A stretch of DNA of 64,000 nt from an uncultured Pseudobutyrivibrio sp. (GTDB lineage: Bacteria > Bacillota > Clostridia > Lachnospirales > Lachnospiraceae). Of this stretch, positions 8,405 to 15,988 are shown one piece after another. Numbering within the stretch: position 1 is the first letter of the stretch; each line of letters starts with the position of its first letter. Below the pieces are notes generated by a model, which was not told the DNA's origin, did no database searches, and saw nothing but the letters and a program-made list of their open reading frames with translations. Position numbers and translations under genes: made by a program. Location: assembly GCA_900546435.1 (NCBI GenBank), contig URCQ01000013.1:1-64000 (forward strand), in the 5' to 3' direction.

Positions 8405-8570
8405 TCTTGAAAACGATGTGAAAAGAGCGATATTTCTAGAAATAGAAATGTTATAAAGGCAGGAAATATCAGCATTTATGAGTTGTCGATAAAAACCTCG
8501 GGAAGAGTTTGAATAGTTTTTACAAGTCTGGAACCTATGCAGAAATGCAGGTTCCGGACTTTTTATTTTA
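8405..8570 (+). ncRNA. candidate structured small RNA
   Basis: This non-coding stretch contains a perfect 8-bp stem (GATATTTC 8429-8436 with GAAATATC 8463-8470), an alternative inner hairpin TTTCTA-GAAA-TAGAAA, and then a strong intrinsic terminator at 8525-8570. No open frame ends at this terminator. A weak promoter (TTGAAA near 8408) could start it. It does not match an RNA family that I can name. It could also be a decayed gene's 3' end. Confidence 0.3.
8525..8570 (+). terminator. strong Rho-independent terminator
   Basis: AGTCTGGAACC pairs with GGTTCCGGACT (one wobble) around a loop that itself contains TGCA/TGCA, followed by TTTTATTTTA. It is among the strongest hairpins in the accessory region, yet no gene ends just before it. 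Confidence 0.8.
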
Positions 8571-8597
8571 ACTTATTTTAATTATTACTCTGTCGTG

Positions 8598-8606
8598 TGC
8601 TATAAT
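8598..8606 (+). promoter_or_regulatory. extended -10 promoter
   Basis: TGC directly followed by TATAAT forms an extended -10 element (8598-8606). No good -35 is visible. It lies about 110 bases ahead of the 119-residue gene at 8715. Confidence 0.45.
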
Positions 8607-8714
8607 TCCATATAAGCAAATGTGCGTGGCAGATAACTTTGCAAACGATGTGGATATGGCGAAAGTGTATATGGAGAAGAAAAGATATATCCGGATAATT
8701 GGGAGGAATAGCAA

Positions 8715-9074
8715 ATGAATCAGTGTTGTTTGGTATGGGAAATTTCTACAATAGAGGGAGAGCATTATAATCCAATTACGTATGCTATCTATGTACGGAA
8801 AGCAAAGAAATTTTCAGAAAAATTAAATCAATATTTTCAAAGTAAAAAAATGGATTGGAAATGTATTTTAGACCGTTCTGCATGTACATATGATGAAATT
8901 TTTTCGGGAGATAACCAGGCGGTTATTTTTGTACCGGAAGCGAAAACGAGACAATGGCTGTATAAAAAAGATGTGCAAGCGACCCACACGCCAACATATT
9001 ATTTGGATTTTGCGGAATATAATGAAGGCCAGTGGGATAAACTCATAGAATTTTTTGAAGCAATAAAAGCGTGA
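8715..9074 (+). CDS. hypothetical protein, 119 residues
   Basis: This is a soluble acidic-to-neutral protein with no signal peptide or membrane segment. Segments such as SACTYDEIFSGDNQAVIFVP and TPTYYLDFAEYNEGQWDKLI suggest an alpha/beta fold. It has a clear ribosome site (GGGAGGAATAGCAA before ATG) and is preceded by an extended -10 promoter, so it should be expressed as a single gene. I do not recognise a family. Confidence 0.7.
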   Translation: MNQCCLVWEISTIEGEHYNPITYAIYVRKAKKFSEKLNQYFQSKKMDWKCILDRSACTYDEIFSGDNQAVIFVPEAKTRQWLYKKDVQATHTPTYYLDFAEYNEGQWDKLIEFFEAIKA

Positions 9075-9120
9075 TGATTTTCAGGTCAACAGAAAAATAA
9101 CCATTCGCGCCATATATTTA

Positions 9121-9145
9121 CATTTCGCGCCGAAATGCGTTTTTG
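9121..9145 (+). terminator. weak hairpin terminator
   Basis: The perfect stem CATTTCG/CGAAATG with a CGC loop is followed by CGTTTTT. It lies about 45 bases after the 119-residue gene and may end it. TTCGCGCC occurs twice here, at about 9104 and 9124. Confidence 0.35.
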
Positions 9146-9214
9146 GGGTGATCGCCGTGATAAAATAAAGGCAGATAAATTTAAGGAATAAAATTTATGC
9201 ACGAGGTGAAATAT

Positions 9215-9526
9215 ATGGTAAGAAACATGAGAATGCCCATAGGAATGAAAAAAATACGTTCCATCATATTGGTATGCGCAATGGTGGCAGGAATCATTTT
9301 GGCAGTACCAGGATCGAAGGTGTATGCAGATTTTACAGAACAACAAGATGGTACAACGATATCACAGAATGAGCAGACGACGAAAAGTACAGAAATGACT
9401 TCGCCCAAAACAACAAAAGATGACAGTGAGGAATGGAGCTTTGCGCTTCTTGCAGTATTCAGCACTGTATTTTTAGGATACATTGTTATCAGAAAGAAGA
9501 TAAATAAATCGGACGAGCTCGAGTAA
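9215..9526 (+). CDS. small secreted or membrane-anchored protein
   Basis: The 103-residue product has an N-terminal signal-like helix (IILVCAMVAGIILAVPGSKV, about residues 16-35), a Thr/Ser/Gln-rich polar middle (about 40-70) and a C-terminal hydrophobic helix (FALLAVFSTVFLGYIVI) followed by KK and acidic residues. This is the outline of a small cell-surface protein with a stop-transfer anchor. There is no LPxTG motif. The start at 9215 is preferred over the ATG at 9197 because AGGTGAA sits six bases upstream. Function is unknown. Confidence 0.6.
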   Translation: MVRNMRMPIGMKKIRSIILVCAMVAGIILAVPGSKVYADFTEQQDGTTISQNEQTTKSTEMTSPKTTKDDSEEWSFALLAVFSTVFLGYIVIRKKINKSDELE

Positions 9527-9588
9527 CTCAAAATGATTGCAGAAACAGGAGTTTGATATTATAATTATTGAATTCGAATAAAGCAATC

Positions 9589-9630
9589 AAATCCCGAAAC
9601 TCTGTACAAACAGGAGCTTCGGGATTTTTT
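9589..9630 (+). terminator. Rho-independent terminator
   Basis: The stem AAATCCCGAA pairs with TTCGGGATTT, with an inner CTCTGT/ACAGGAG stem and a T-run. It lies about 60 bases after the small surface protein gene. Confidence 0.8.
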
Positions 9631-9636
9631 GCTTTA

Positions 9637-9697
9637 TGGACAAGTATGGTGTAACTAGGTTATACTCAGTTTATGTGAAATCTCTTATATTAAGAGA
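9637..9697 (+). promoter_or_regulatory. promoter plus dyad ahead of nucleotidase
   Basis: TGGACA (9637-9642) and TATACT (9661-9666) are separated by 18 bases. Just downstream lies the perfect dyad TCTCTTA-TAT-TAAGAGA (9681-9697), placed where a repressor could block transcription. The binding protein is unknown. Confidence 0.4.
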
Positions 9698-9739
9698 ACA
9701 AAAATAGTGATAAAAGGGGTTAACCAAAGGAGGGGGTAT

Positions 9740-11701
9740 ATGAAATCACAAAAGAAAATTTTATCAATTATGTTAGCAGTTACTATGCTTTTGCCAATGG
9801 TAATGGGGATTCCGGTGAAAGCAGCAACGCAGCCGAAACAAATCGACATTCTATTTACACATGATACGCATTCCCATGCAAACAGCTTTCCTACACTTGT
9901 AGATGGAAAACAAAAAGAAGTTGGTGGCTATGCAAGAATCAAAACATTGATTGATGAGAAAAAGAAAGAAAATCCGGATACTCTGGTATTGGATGGTGGC
10001 GATTTTTCTATGGGGACACTGATCCAGACGGTTTTTGAAACAGAGGCGGCTGAGCTTCGCATGTTAGGTTATCTTGGCTATGATGTCACGACGCTTGGAA
10101 ACCATGAGTTTGACTATCGCTCCAAGGGTTTGGCGAATATGTTAAGGGCTGCTAAAAACTCGGGCGAAAGCGTACCGGAGCTCGTAGTGTGTAATGTGGA
10201 CTGGGAAAGCATGGAAAAAGCCGGCATGAATGAAGGGCAGAAACTGATTCAATCTGCATTTGATACGTATGGTGTGAAGGATTACGTGGTTCTTCAAAAG
10301 GGAGATGTGAAAATTGCAGTGGTTGGTGTGTTTGGAAAAAATGCATTAAAATGCGCACCGACATGTGAACTGCTTTTTAAGGATCCGGTCGAGGCAGTAA
10401 AAGAAACTGTAGCCGATATTCAAAAAAAGGAAAAGGTAGATATGATTGCCTGCGTATCTCATGGCGGAACATGGGAAGCTGCAGATAAGTCAGAAGATGA
10501 GATATTAGCCAAAGAAGTTCCCGAACTTGATGTTATTGTCAGCGGACACTCTCATACACAGTTAGATCAGGCAATTCAACATGGGAATACCTATGTAGTT
10601 TCCTGTGGAGAATATGGGAAAAATTTAGGCTCGCTTTCATTGACACAGCGACAGGATGGACGCTGGGAGATAGATAACTACAAGTTGATCCCGGTATCGG
10701 AAGAAATTGTACCGGATCAGACCACTCAGGAGCGCGTAGATGCACTGATGGAGACGGTGGATAAGAGCTATCTTGCAGATTTTGGGTATACAAGCAATCA
10801 AGTGCTGGCACAGAATGATATTGCATTTAGCAGTTTAGAAGAAATGTCTATGAAGCATGAGGAAATGAATCTGGGAGATATTATTTCAGATGCTTATATC
10901 TATGCTGTAGAACATGCAGAAGGTTATAATGGAGACCCGGTGGACGTTGCGGTTGTTCCGAGTGGAACCGTGCGTGATACCTATACAAAAGGAGATATTA
11001 CTGTAGGAGATGTGTTTAATTCCTTTTCGCTGGGCATAGGAAAAGATGGTGTATCTGGTTATCCTTTGATTAGCGCTTATCTTACAGGGAAAGAACTAAA
11101 GTTAGCCGCTGAGGTAGATGCTTCCGTATCGGATTTTATGACAACAGCAAGACTATATTGTAGTGGCTTAAACTTTACATACAATCCACATCGTATGATT
11201 CTCAATAAAGTGACGGATTGTTATCTCACCGGGGCAGATGGTGAAAGAATAGAGATTGAAGATGATAAATTATATCATGTGGTTACCGACTTATATACCG
11301 GTCAGATGCTTGGTTCCGTAATGCAGATGTCATACGGCGTGTTATCACTTCAACCAAAGGATAAGGATGGAAATCCAATCGAAAATCTGGAAGAACAGGC
11401 GATTATGGAAGGTGATCGGGAATTAAAAGCATGGGATGCTATTGCAAGATATATGCAGTCTTTTGAGGATACCGATGGTGATGGAATAGCAAATGTACCA
11501 CAGTATTATGCGACGATGCATGATCGAAAAGTTGTGGATGACAGCAAACATATCGGTAGTTTGGTGACGCAGCCTAATAAATTTTCAATATTGATTGTGG
11601 CTGTGATTGCGATTTTGCTTTTTATCCTTGTTGTTCTAATCTGGCTGGTTTGTAAGGTTGTCCGCAAGATAATAAAAAAGAAAGATGATACAAAGAAATA
11701 G
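9740..11701 (+). CDS. surface 5'-nucleotidase/UshA-family metallophosphatase
   Basis: The 653-residue protein has a signal peptide (about residues 1-28), a calcineurin-like metallophosphatase domain (FTHDTHSHANSF, DGGDFSMGT, TLGNHEFDY, VSGHSHTQ), a C-terminal 5'-nucleotidase domain (about 330-570) and a final transmembrane helix (SILIVAVIAILLFILVVLIW) with a lysine-rich tail. It should hydrolyse extracellular nucleotides or related phosphoesters at the cell surface, supplying nucleosides and phosphate. The start at 9740 is chosen because AAAGGAGGGGGT sits five bases upstream. Gram-positive UshA-like proteins often use LPxTG; this one is membrane-anchored instead. The exact substrate is unknown. 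Confidence 0.88.
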   Translation: MKSQKKILSIMLAVTMLLPMVMGIPVKAATQPKQIDILFTHDTHSHANSFPTLVDGKQKEVGGYARIKTLIDEKKKENPDTLVLDGGDFSMGTLIQTVFETEAAELRMLGYLGYDVTTLGNHEFDYRSKGLANMLRAAKNSGESVPELVVCNVDWESMEKAGMNEGQKLIQSAFDTYGVKDYVVLQKGDVKIAVVGVFGKNALKCAPTCELLFKDPVEAVKETVADIQKKEKVDMIACVSHGGTWEAADKSEDEILAKEVPELDVIVSGHSHTQLDQAIQHGNTYVVSCGEYGKNLGSLSLTQRQDGRWEIDNYKLIPVSEEIVPDQTTQERVDALMETVDKSYLADFGYTSNQVLAQNDIAFSSLEEMSMKHEEMNLGDIISDAYIYAVEHAEGYNGDPVDVAVVPSGTVRDTYTKGDITVGDVFNSFSLGIGKDGVSGYPLISAYLTGKELKLAAEVDASVSDFMTTARLYCSGLNFTYNPHRMILNKVTDCYLTGADGERIEIEDDKLYHVVTDLYTGQMLGSVMQMSYGVLSLQPKDKDGNPIENLEEQAIMEGDRELKAWDAIARYMQSFEDTDGDGIANVPQYYATMHDRKVVDDSKHIGSLVTQPNKFSILIVAVIAILLFILVVLIWLVCKVVRKIIKKKDDTKK

Positions 11702-11809
11702 AATAAATAAAAATACAAAAATGTCATAATGCAGGAAAAGGGGCTTGCTTTCTTTTCTGTTTTGAAGTACACTTCTCTTCGCTTTACTATTTAGAAGGGA
11801 GAATGCAAA

Positions 11810-12856
11810 ATGACATTTTATCAGGAATTACAACTTAGTTCTGTTGGTTCGAAGCAATTGATTCGAAGTACGACAGATAAAAAAGAAAAAAGACGCCATA
11901 TCCTTATATACAATTTTAAAGTATATCTGGTTATGGCGTTCTGCGTTGCTGTAGTAACGTTATACAGTAAATTGACGGGGAATGAAAACAGCGTTGTGGG
12001 GGTAACCGTATTACTAGCACTTCTTGTGCTTAGACAGGCAGATTTTGGTATTCAGACAAAACATGGTTTGATCTCTATCGCGGGGATTTTTATCATTCTT
12101 ATGGCAGGTCCCCGTTTGGCAAATGTTATGCCAGCATTTGGATCATTTGCAGTAAATGCCGTGAGTATCTTTTTACTTATGATTTTAGGGTGTCATAATG
12201 TGATTATGTATAATCATTCTACATTTGTGCTTGGTTACTTATTGTTATATGGATACGATGTGAATGGAGATGCTTATCGTATGCGTGTGATAGGACTGTT
12301 GGTTGGTATGCTCCTTTGCATGGCGGTGTTTTATAAAAACCAGAAGAATCGTCCATATCGCAGAACTTTTATGGATTTATTCCGCGAATTTGACATACGT
12401 TCTGCTAGGAATCTTTGGTATATCAAATTGACGTTGATTGTATCGAGTGCCATGTTGATTGTAACGCTGCTAGGATTGCCGCGAGCTATGTGGGCGGGAA
12501 TTGCCTGCATGTCAGTCTGTTTACCGTTCACGCAAGATTGCAGACCAAGAGCCATTGACAGAGGTTTGTTTAATGTTGTTGGATGTGCGTTGTTTATTGT
12601 GCTATATCTGGTGTTGCCAGAATCTATGTATAGTATGATTGGTATGATCGGGGGAATCGGCGTGGGCTATTCTGCAGGCTATAAATGGCAAACGGCGTTT
12701 AACACATTTGGCGCGCTTGCGATTGCGTCATCTCTATTCGGTATGCCAATGGCGGTAGCACTTCGTATCGGTATCAATGTGGTTGCTTCCATCTACACGG
12801 TATGCGTAAATAGGATAGCTGACCATATACATATAAGAAGGTGGCAGGAAGTATAA
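11810..12856 (+). CDS. FUSC-family integral membrane protein
   Basis: The 348-residue protein has two blocks of hydrophobic helices (about residues 38-180 and 208-330) separated by a short charged linker, the duplicated layout of FUSC/aromatic-acid-exporter-like proteins. The second block holds LPRAMWAGIACMSVCLPFTQ and a DRGLFNVVGC segment typical of that family. The large cytoplasmic domain of proton-driven aromatic acid exporters is missing, so transport substrate and direction cannot be stated. GAAGGGAG lies about eight bases before the ATG. It is probably its own transcription unit. Confidence 0.7.
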   Translation: MTFYQELQLSSVGSKQLIRSTTDKKEKRRHILIYNFKVYLVMAFCVAVVTLYSKLTGNENSVVGVTVLLALLVLRQADFGIQTKHGLISIAGIFIILMAGPRLANVMPAFGSFAVNAVSIFLLMILGCHNVIMYNHSTFVLGYLLLYGYDVNGDAYRMRVIGLLVGMLLCMAVFYKNQKNRPYRRTFMDLFREFDIRSARNLWYIKLTLIVSSAMLIVTLLGLPRAMWAGIACMSVCLPFTQDCRPRAIDRGLFNVVGCALFIVLYLVLPESMYSMIGMIGGIGVGYSAGYKWQTAFNTFGALAIASSLFGMPMAVALRIGINVVASIYTVCVNRIADHIHIRRWQEV

Positions 12857-12952
12857 TTCATGTTATAATGTGAGTGTTAATGGGTTATTCATTTTGTTAT
12901 ACAATGGAAATGATAAAAAACAAACAGTTATGAAAACAGGAGGAAACAAAAG

Positions 12953-14884
12953 ATGAATGAAAATTTTCCACATTTATTTGAACCAATTAAAATCGGAAAG
13001 ACGACGGTAAAAAATAGACTTTTTATGCCACCACTTTCCACAAACTTAGCCGATAAGGGATATGTTACCGATGCATTGGTGGAACATTATTCTAATAGAG
13101 CAAAAGGTGGTGTTGGCCTGATTGTAACAGAAGTTACGACGGTAGAACCAGTGTATACCTATTTGCCAGGAGATATGTCCATATATGATGATTCCTTTAT
13201 TCCGGGATGGAAAAAATTAGTAGACGCAGTGCATCAATATGATGCAAAAATTCTGTCACAGTTATTTCATCCGGCATATATGGCATTTCCGATTCCAGGG
13301 ACACCACAGCTGATTGCACCTTCAAATGTAGGACCATATTATGCAAAATCAGCACCAAGAGCAGTGACAGTAGAAGAATTGCATGTGATTGTGCAGCAGT
13401 TTGGAGAGGCTGCACGTCGTGTTCAGATTGCGGGTGGAGATGGTGTTGAAATCCAGTGTGCGCATGCGCATGGATTGCTGGGAGGATTCTTAACACCTCT
13501 TTATAATAAGAGAACAGATGAGTATGGCGGAGATATCAATGGACGACTTCGTTTGACATTGGAAGTGATTGCAAAAATCCGTGAACTTTGTGGAGACGAC
13601 TTTATTATTGATGTACGTATTTCTGGTGACGAATACAGCGAAGGCGGATTGACATTGAATGACATGATTTATGTGTCAAAGCAGTTGGAAAAAGCCGGTG
13701 TTGACTTTATTCATGTTTCTGGTGGAAATACCATCAAGAGAGGAAGTTCGATGCCAGCACCTGGTACATCACCAGCACCACATGCACACGCAAGCGAGGA
13801 GATTCGTAAGCATGTGAATATTCCGGTATCCACTGTGGCTAGAATTAACGAGCCATGGGTAGCAGAGGAATTGATTGCCAATGGTAAGACAGACATCTGT
13901 ATGATTGGACGTCCAAATTTATGTGATAGTGAATTTGCGAACAAAGCTGCAGCAGGCAAGACAGATGATATTCGCCCATGTATTGGATGTGGACGTTGTC
14001 TGACCGGAATTATGATGGGTAAGGTAATTGGTTGTACCGTAAATCCATCGGTAGAGTCAGATGAAATCAAAGAAGCTGAGGAAAAGAAGAAGGTTCTTGT
14101 TATTGGCGGTGGCCCGGCTGGAATGGAAGCTGCATTTGTAGCAAAGAAGCGTGGTCATGAAGTAGTCCTTTGTGAGAAGAGTGGAGAACTTGGTGGACTT
14201 CTTAGATTAGCAGCTGTTCCAATTGCAAAACAGGAACTTTGTAAAGTGATCAAATTTATGGCACGTCGTCTGGAGCATGAAGGGGTTGAAGTGCGAATGA
14301 ACTGCGAAGTGACACCGGAGATGCTTGCCAATGAATTCAAGGATTATGAAGTGATTTGTTCTACCGGAGCAGTTCCAAAAGAAATAGCTCCATTTAAGGT
14401 GTTTAAACAGACGATGACAGCAGATGATGTTCTTTCTGGAAAGGAATATCCAGGTAGAAAGATTGTGATTCTTGGCGGTGGTTCTGTTGGATGCGAGACA
14501 GCAGATTACCTGGCACCATTGATTAATGATTTGTTCCCGGCAAATCGTGATATTACCGTAATTGAAATGACACCATCTCTTATGCCGGGAGAAGGTGGGG
14601 CTGCGAAGAGCCAGCTGACACAAAGACTGATGCGCAAGGGTGTGAAGATTGAATTGAATGCGCAAGTGACAAAAGTGGATGAGACAACCATTACATATGA
14701 AAAAGATGGTCATGAACATCAGATCACGGATGCTGACACATTAGTATTTGCAGTAGGATATGCGCCAAACAAGGTGGAAAATGAAGCAGTTGAAGATAGA
14801 ATACATTTTATCGGTGATTGTAATCAGGTTGGAAACTTAAAGGATGCCATTCAGGCGGCAAATCAGTTGGCAAAAGAAATATAA
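12953..14884 (+). CDS. Old Yellow Enzyme-type NAD(P)H:flavin oxidoreductase
   Basis: The 643-residue enzyme has the three-domain layout of 2,4-dienoyl-CoA reductase and BaiCD/BaiH-like enzymes. It starts with an FMN TIM barrel (about 5-335, KIGKTTVKNRLFMPP, GGFLTPLYNKRTDEYGG). A 4Fe-4S cluster segment follows (CIGCGRCLTG, then a fourth cysteine in VIGCTVNP). A FAD/NAD domain completes it (VIGGGPAGMEAA, ILGGGSVGCETADYL). It should transfer hydride from NAD(P)H through FAD, the cluster and FMN to an activated double bond such as an enoate or enone. The substrate cannot be read from sequence. AGGAGG lies nine bases upstream. A terminator follows. Confidence 0.88.
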   Translation: MNENFPHLFEPIKIGKTTVKNRLFMPPLSTNLADKGYVTDALVEHYSNRAKGGVGLIVTEVTTVEPVYTYLPGDMSIYDDSFIPGWKKLVDAVHQYDAKILSQLFHPAYMAFPIPGTPQLIAPSNVGPYYAKSAPRAVTVEELHVIVQQFGEAARRVQIAGGDGVEIQCAHAHGLLGGFLTPLYNKRTDEYGGDINGRLRLTLEVIAKIRELCGDDFIIDVRISGDEYSEGGLTLNDMIYVSKQLEKAGVDFIHVSGGNTIKRGSSMPAPGTSPAPHAHASEEIRKHVNIPVSTVARINEPWVAEELIANGKTDICMIGRPNLCDSEFANKAAAGKTDDIRPCIGCGRCLTGIMMGKVIGCTVNPSVESDEIKEAEEKKKVLVIGGGPAGMEAAFVAKKRGHEVVLCEKSGELGGLLRLAAVPIAKQELCKVIKFMARRLEHEGVEVRMNCEVTPEMLANEFKDYEVICSTGAVPKEIAPFKVFKQTMTADDVLSGKEYPGRKIVILGGGSVGCETADYLAPLINDLFPANRDITVIEMTPSLMPGEGGAAKSQLTQRLMRKGVKIELNAQVTKVDETTITYEKDGHEHQITDADTLVFAVGYAPNKVENEAVEDRIHFIGDCNQVGNLKDAIQAANQLAKEI

Positions 14885-14912
14885 AAAATACGGCCAGTGA
14901 TTCCTTGATATA

Positions 14913-14970
14913 AAATACCGACCCCCAAAAGTGAGATTTAAAAATCTGACGATGGGAGGTCGGTATTTTT
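14913..14970. terminator. bidirectional terminator between convergent genes
   Basis: AAATACCGACC pairs with GGTCGGTATTT, and an inner AGATTT/AAATCT stem extends the hairpin. A-runs and T-runs flank it, so it can serve both the reductase (plus) and the AraC gene (minus). Confidence 0.8.
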
Positions 14971-14994
14971 GTTAAATAAAAGCGCAATACCATA

Positions 14995-15846
14995 TTAAAA
15001 TGGTGATTTCATGAATTGCTTTGGTGTGGTGCCTTTGTATTTGTGAAATGTTTTAATAAAGTAACTTTCGTCGTTAAAACCGCAGGAAATAGCAACTTCC
15101 CGAATTGGAATATCTTTTGTCGATAACATTTCGCAGGCACACTCAATTCGATAATAGTTTAAGTAATCGATCGGGGTACGACCGGTTACATTACGAAAAT
15201 ACCGGCAGAAATATTTGGGATTCATACCCGCAATATGAGAAAGGTTCTCTAAGGAAATATTACTATTGTAATTATCTGATATGTAAGTCAGTACATTCTT
15301 TACGGAAGAAATGCGCTCAGCAGAGACGAGATTCTGATGCGATTGTTCATATAAATGTTCGTTAATAATCGTCCCTAACAAGTGATACAAATATCCCTGT
15401 ACCATAAATTCATAGCCTGTTTTACGACTAGACAAGGCGTGACACAGGTTCTTTGTAATAGGAAGAACTGTGGCAGAATTCTCGGAAAGATAGGTGTTGA
15501 TCGTCATTTTTTGGTCAATAATATCTCGAATGATTCTAGAGCAGGCATGATTGTCCTTTAATAAAATCTGTAAATCAAATACGATACATTCGTAAATGCA
15601 GTCGTGTGGAGTACCGCCATGAAGCGTTCCACCCGTGATGAAAATGACATCGCCAGCATGATAAAGCTTTGTTGACTTCTCAAGTTTTAATTGAAAAGAT
15701 CCTGAGATAATGCGAATGATTTCGTATTGGGTATGCCAATGATATTGCATTTCATAGCGCGGACTGTATGGTGTCTGATGATAAAAAGCAATAGGAAAAT
15801 TAAAAGTTCCCTGTTCGGCGCGTTCACGGTATTCTATGTATTTCAT
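14995..15846 (-). CDS. AraC-family regulator, probable fucose-gene activator
   Basis: The 283-residue protein has an N-terminal cupin sensing domain (about 20-110, HWHTQYEIIRIISGSFQLKL) and a C-terminal double helix-turn-helix (about 180-280, NISLENLSHIAGMNPKYFCR, IREVAISCGFNDESYFIKTF). This is the layout of sugar-responsive activators such as RhaS/RhaR and MelR. It is divergent from fucose isomerase with only 142 bases between the starts, so it probably controls fucI in response to fucose or a derivative. Ligand and targets are inferred from position. Confidence 0.85.
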   Translation of the reverse strand: MKYIEYRERAEQGTFNFPIAFYHQTPYSPRYEMQYHWHTQYEIIRIISGSFQLKLEKSTKLYHAGDVIFITGGTLHGGTPHDCIYECIVFDLQILLKDNHACSRIIRDIIDQKMTINTYLSENSATVLPITKNLCHALSSRKTGYEFMVQGYLYHLLGTIINEHLYEQSHQNLVSAERISSVKNVLTYISDNYNSNISLENLSHIAGMNPKYFCRYFRNVTGRTPIDYLNYYRIECACEMLSTKDIPIREVAISCGFNDESYFIKTFHKYKGTTPKQFMKSPF

Positions 15847-15907
15847 AAATAAGCCTCATTTCTCTAAAAAAGTGAATATTGTACAGATTTTTTACAGTAT
15901 AACACTT

Positions 15908-15934
15908 TTGTTTTGCTTACGCAAATACTATAAT
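15908..15934 (+). promoter_or_regulatory. fucI promoter with small dyad
   Basis: TATAAT lies at 15929-15934 with a poor -35 (TTGTTT near 15908), as expected of an activator-dependent promoter. The palindrome TTTGC-TTAC-GCAAA (15912-15925) sits between the two boxes and could bind the divergent AraC protein or another regulator. Confidence 0.45.
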
Positions 15935-15988
15935 CCTTAATATACGAATGTGCCTACGGGCGAAAATAGAACAAGGGGGAATTGAAAC

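Larger units (their letters stand above)
7810..8714. other. 905-bp gap with decayed and structured sequence
   Basis: No gene could be supported here. A 45-codon frame with GTG start (8196-8333) and an overlapping minus-strand frame (7971-8324) are both open, but neither has a ribosome site or recognisable product. The distal part (8405-8570) looks like a structured transcript ending in a strong terminator. An extended -10 promoter (8598-8606) drives the next gene. The whole looks like degenerate mobile-element cargo. Confidence 0.5.

Noticed and set aside
8429..8470. TTTCTAGAAATAGAAATG followed by TTATAAAGGC recalls a Cas9 guide scaffold
   Set aside because: The likeness is to an artificial tetraloop and to AT-rich sequence. 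There is no repeat array, anti-repeat or cas gene anywhere in the window. The stems pair differently (8429-8436 with 8463-8470).
9215..9526. LPxTG-anchored surface protein
   Set aside because: No LPxTG or similar sorting motif precedes the C-terminal hydrophobic helix.
14913..14970. Hairpin ahead of the AraC gene considered as a riboswitch
   Set aside because: It is a single extended stem with A-run and T-run on either side between the 3' ends of convergent genes, so a bidirectional terminator explains it.
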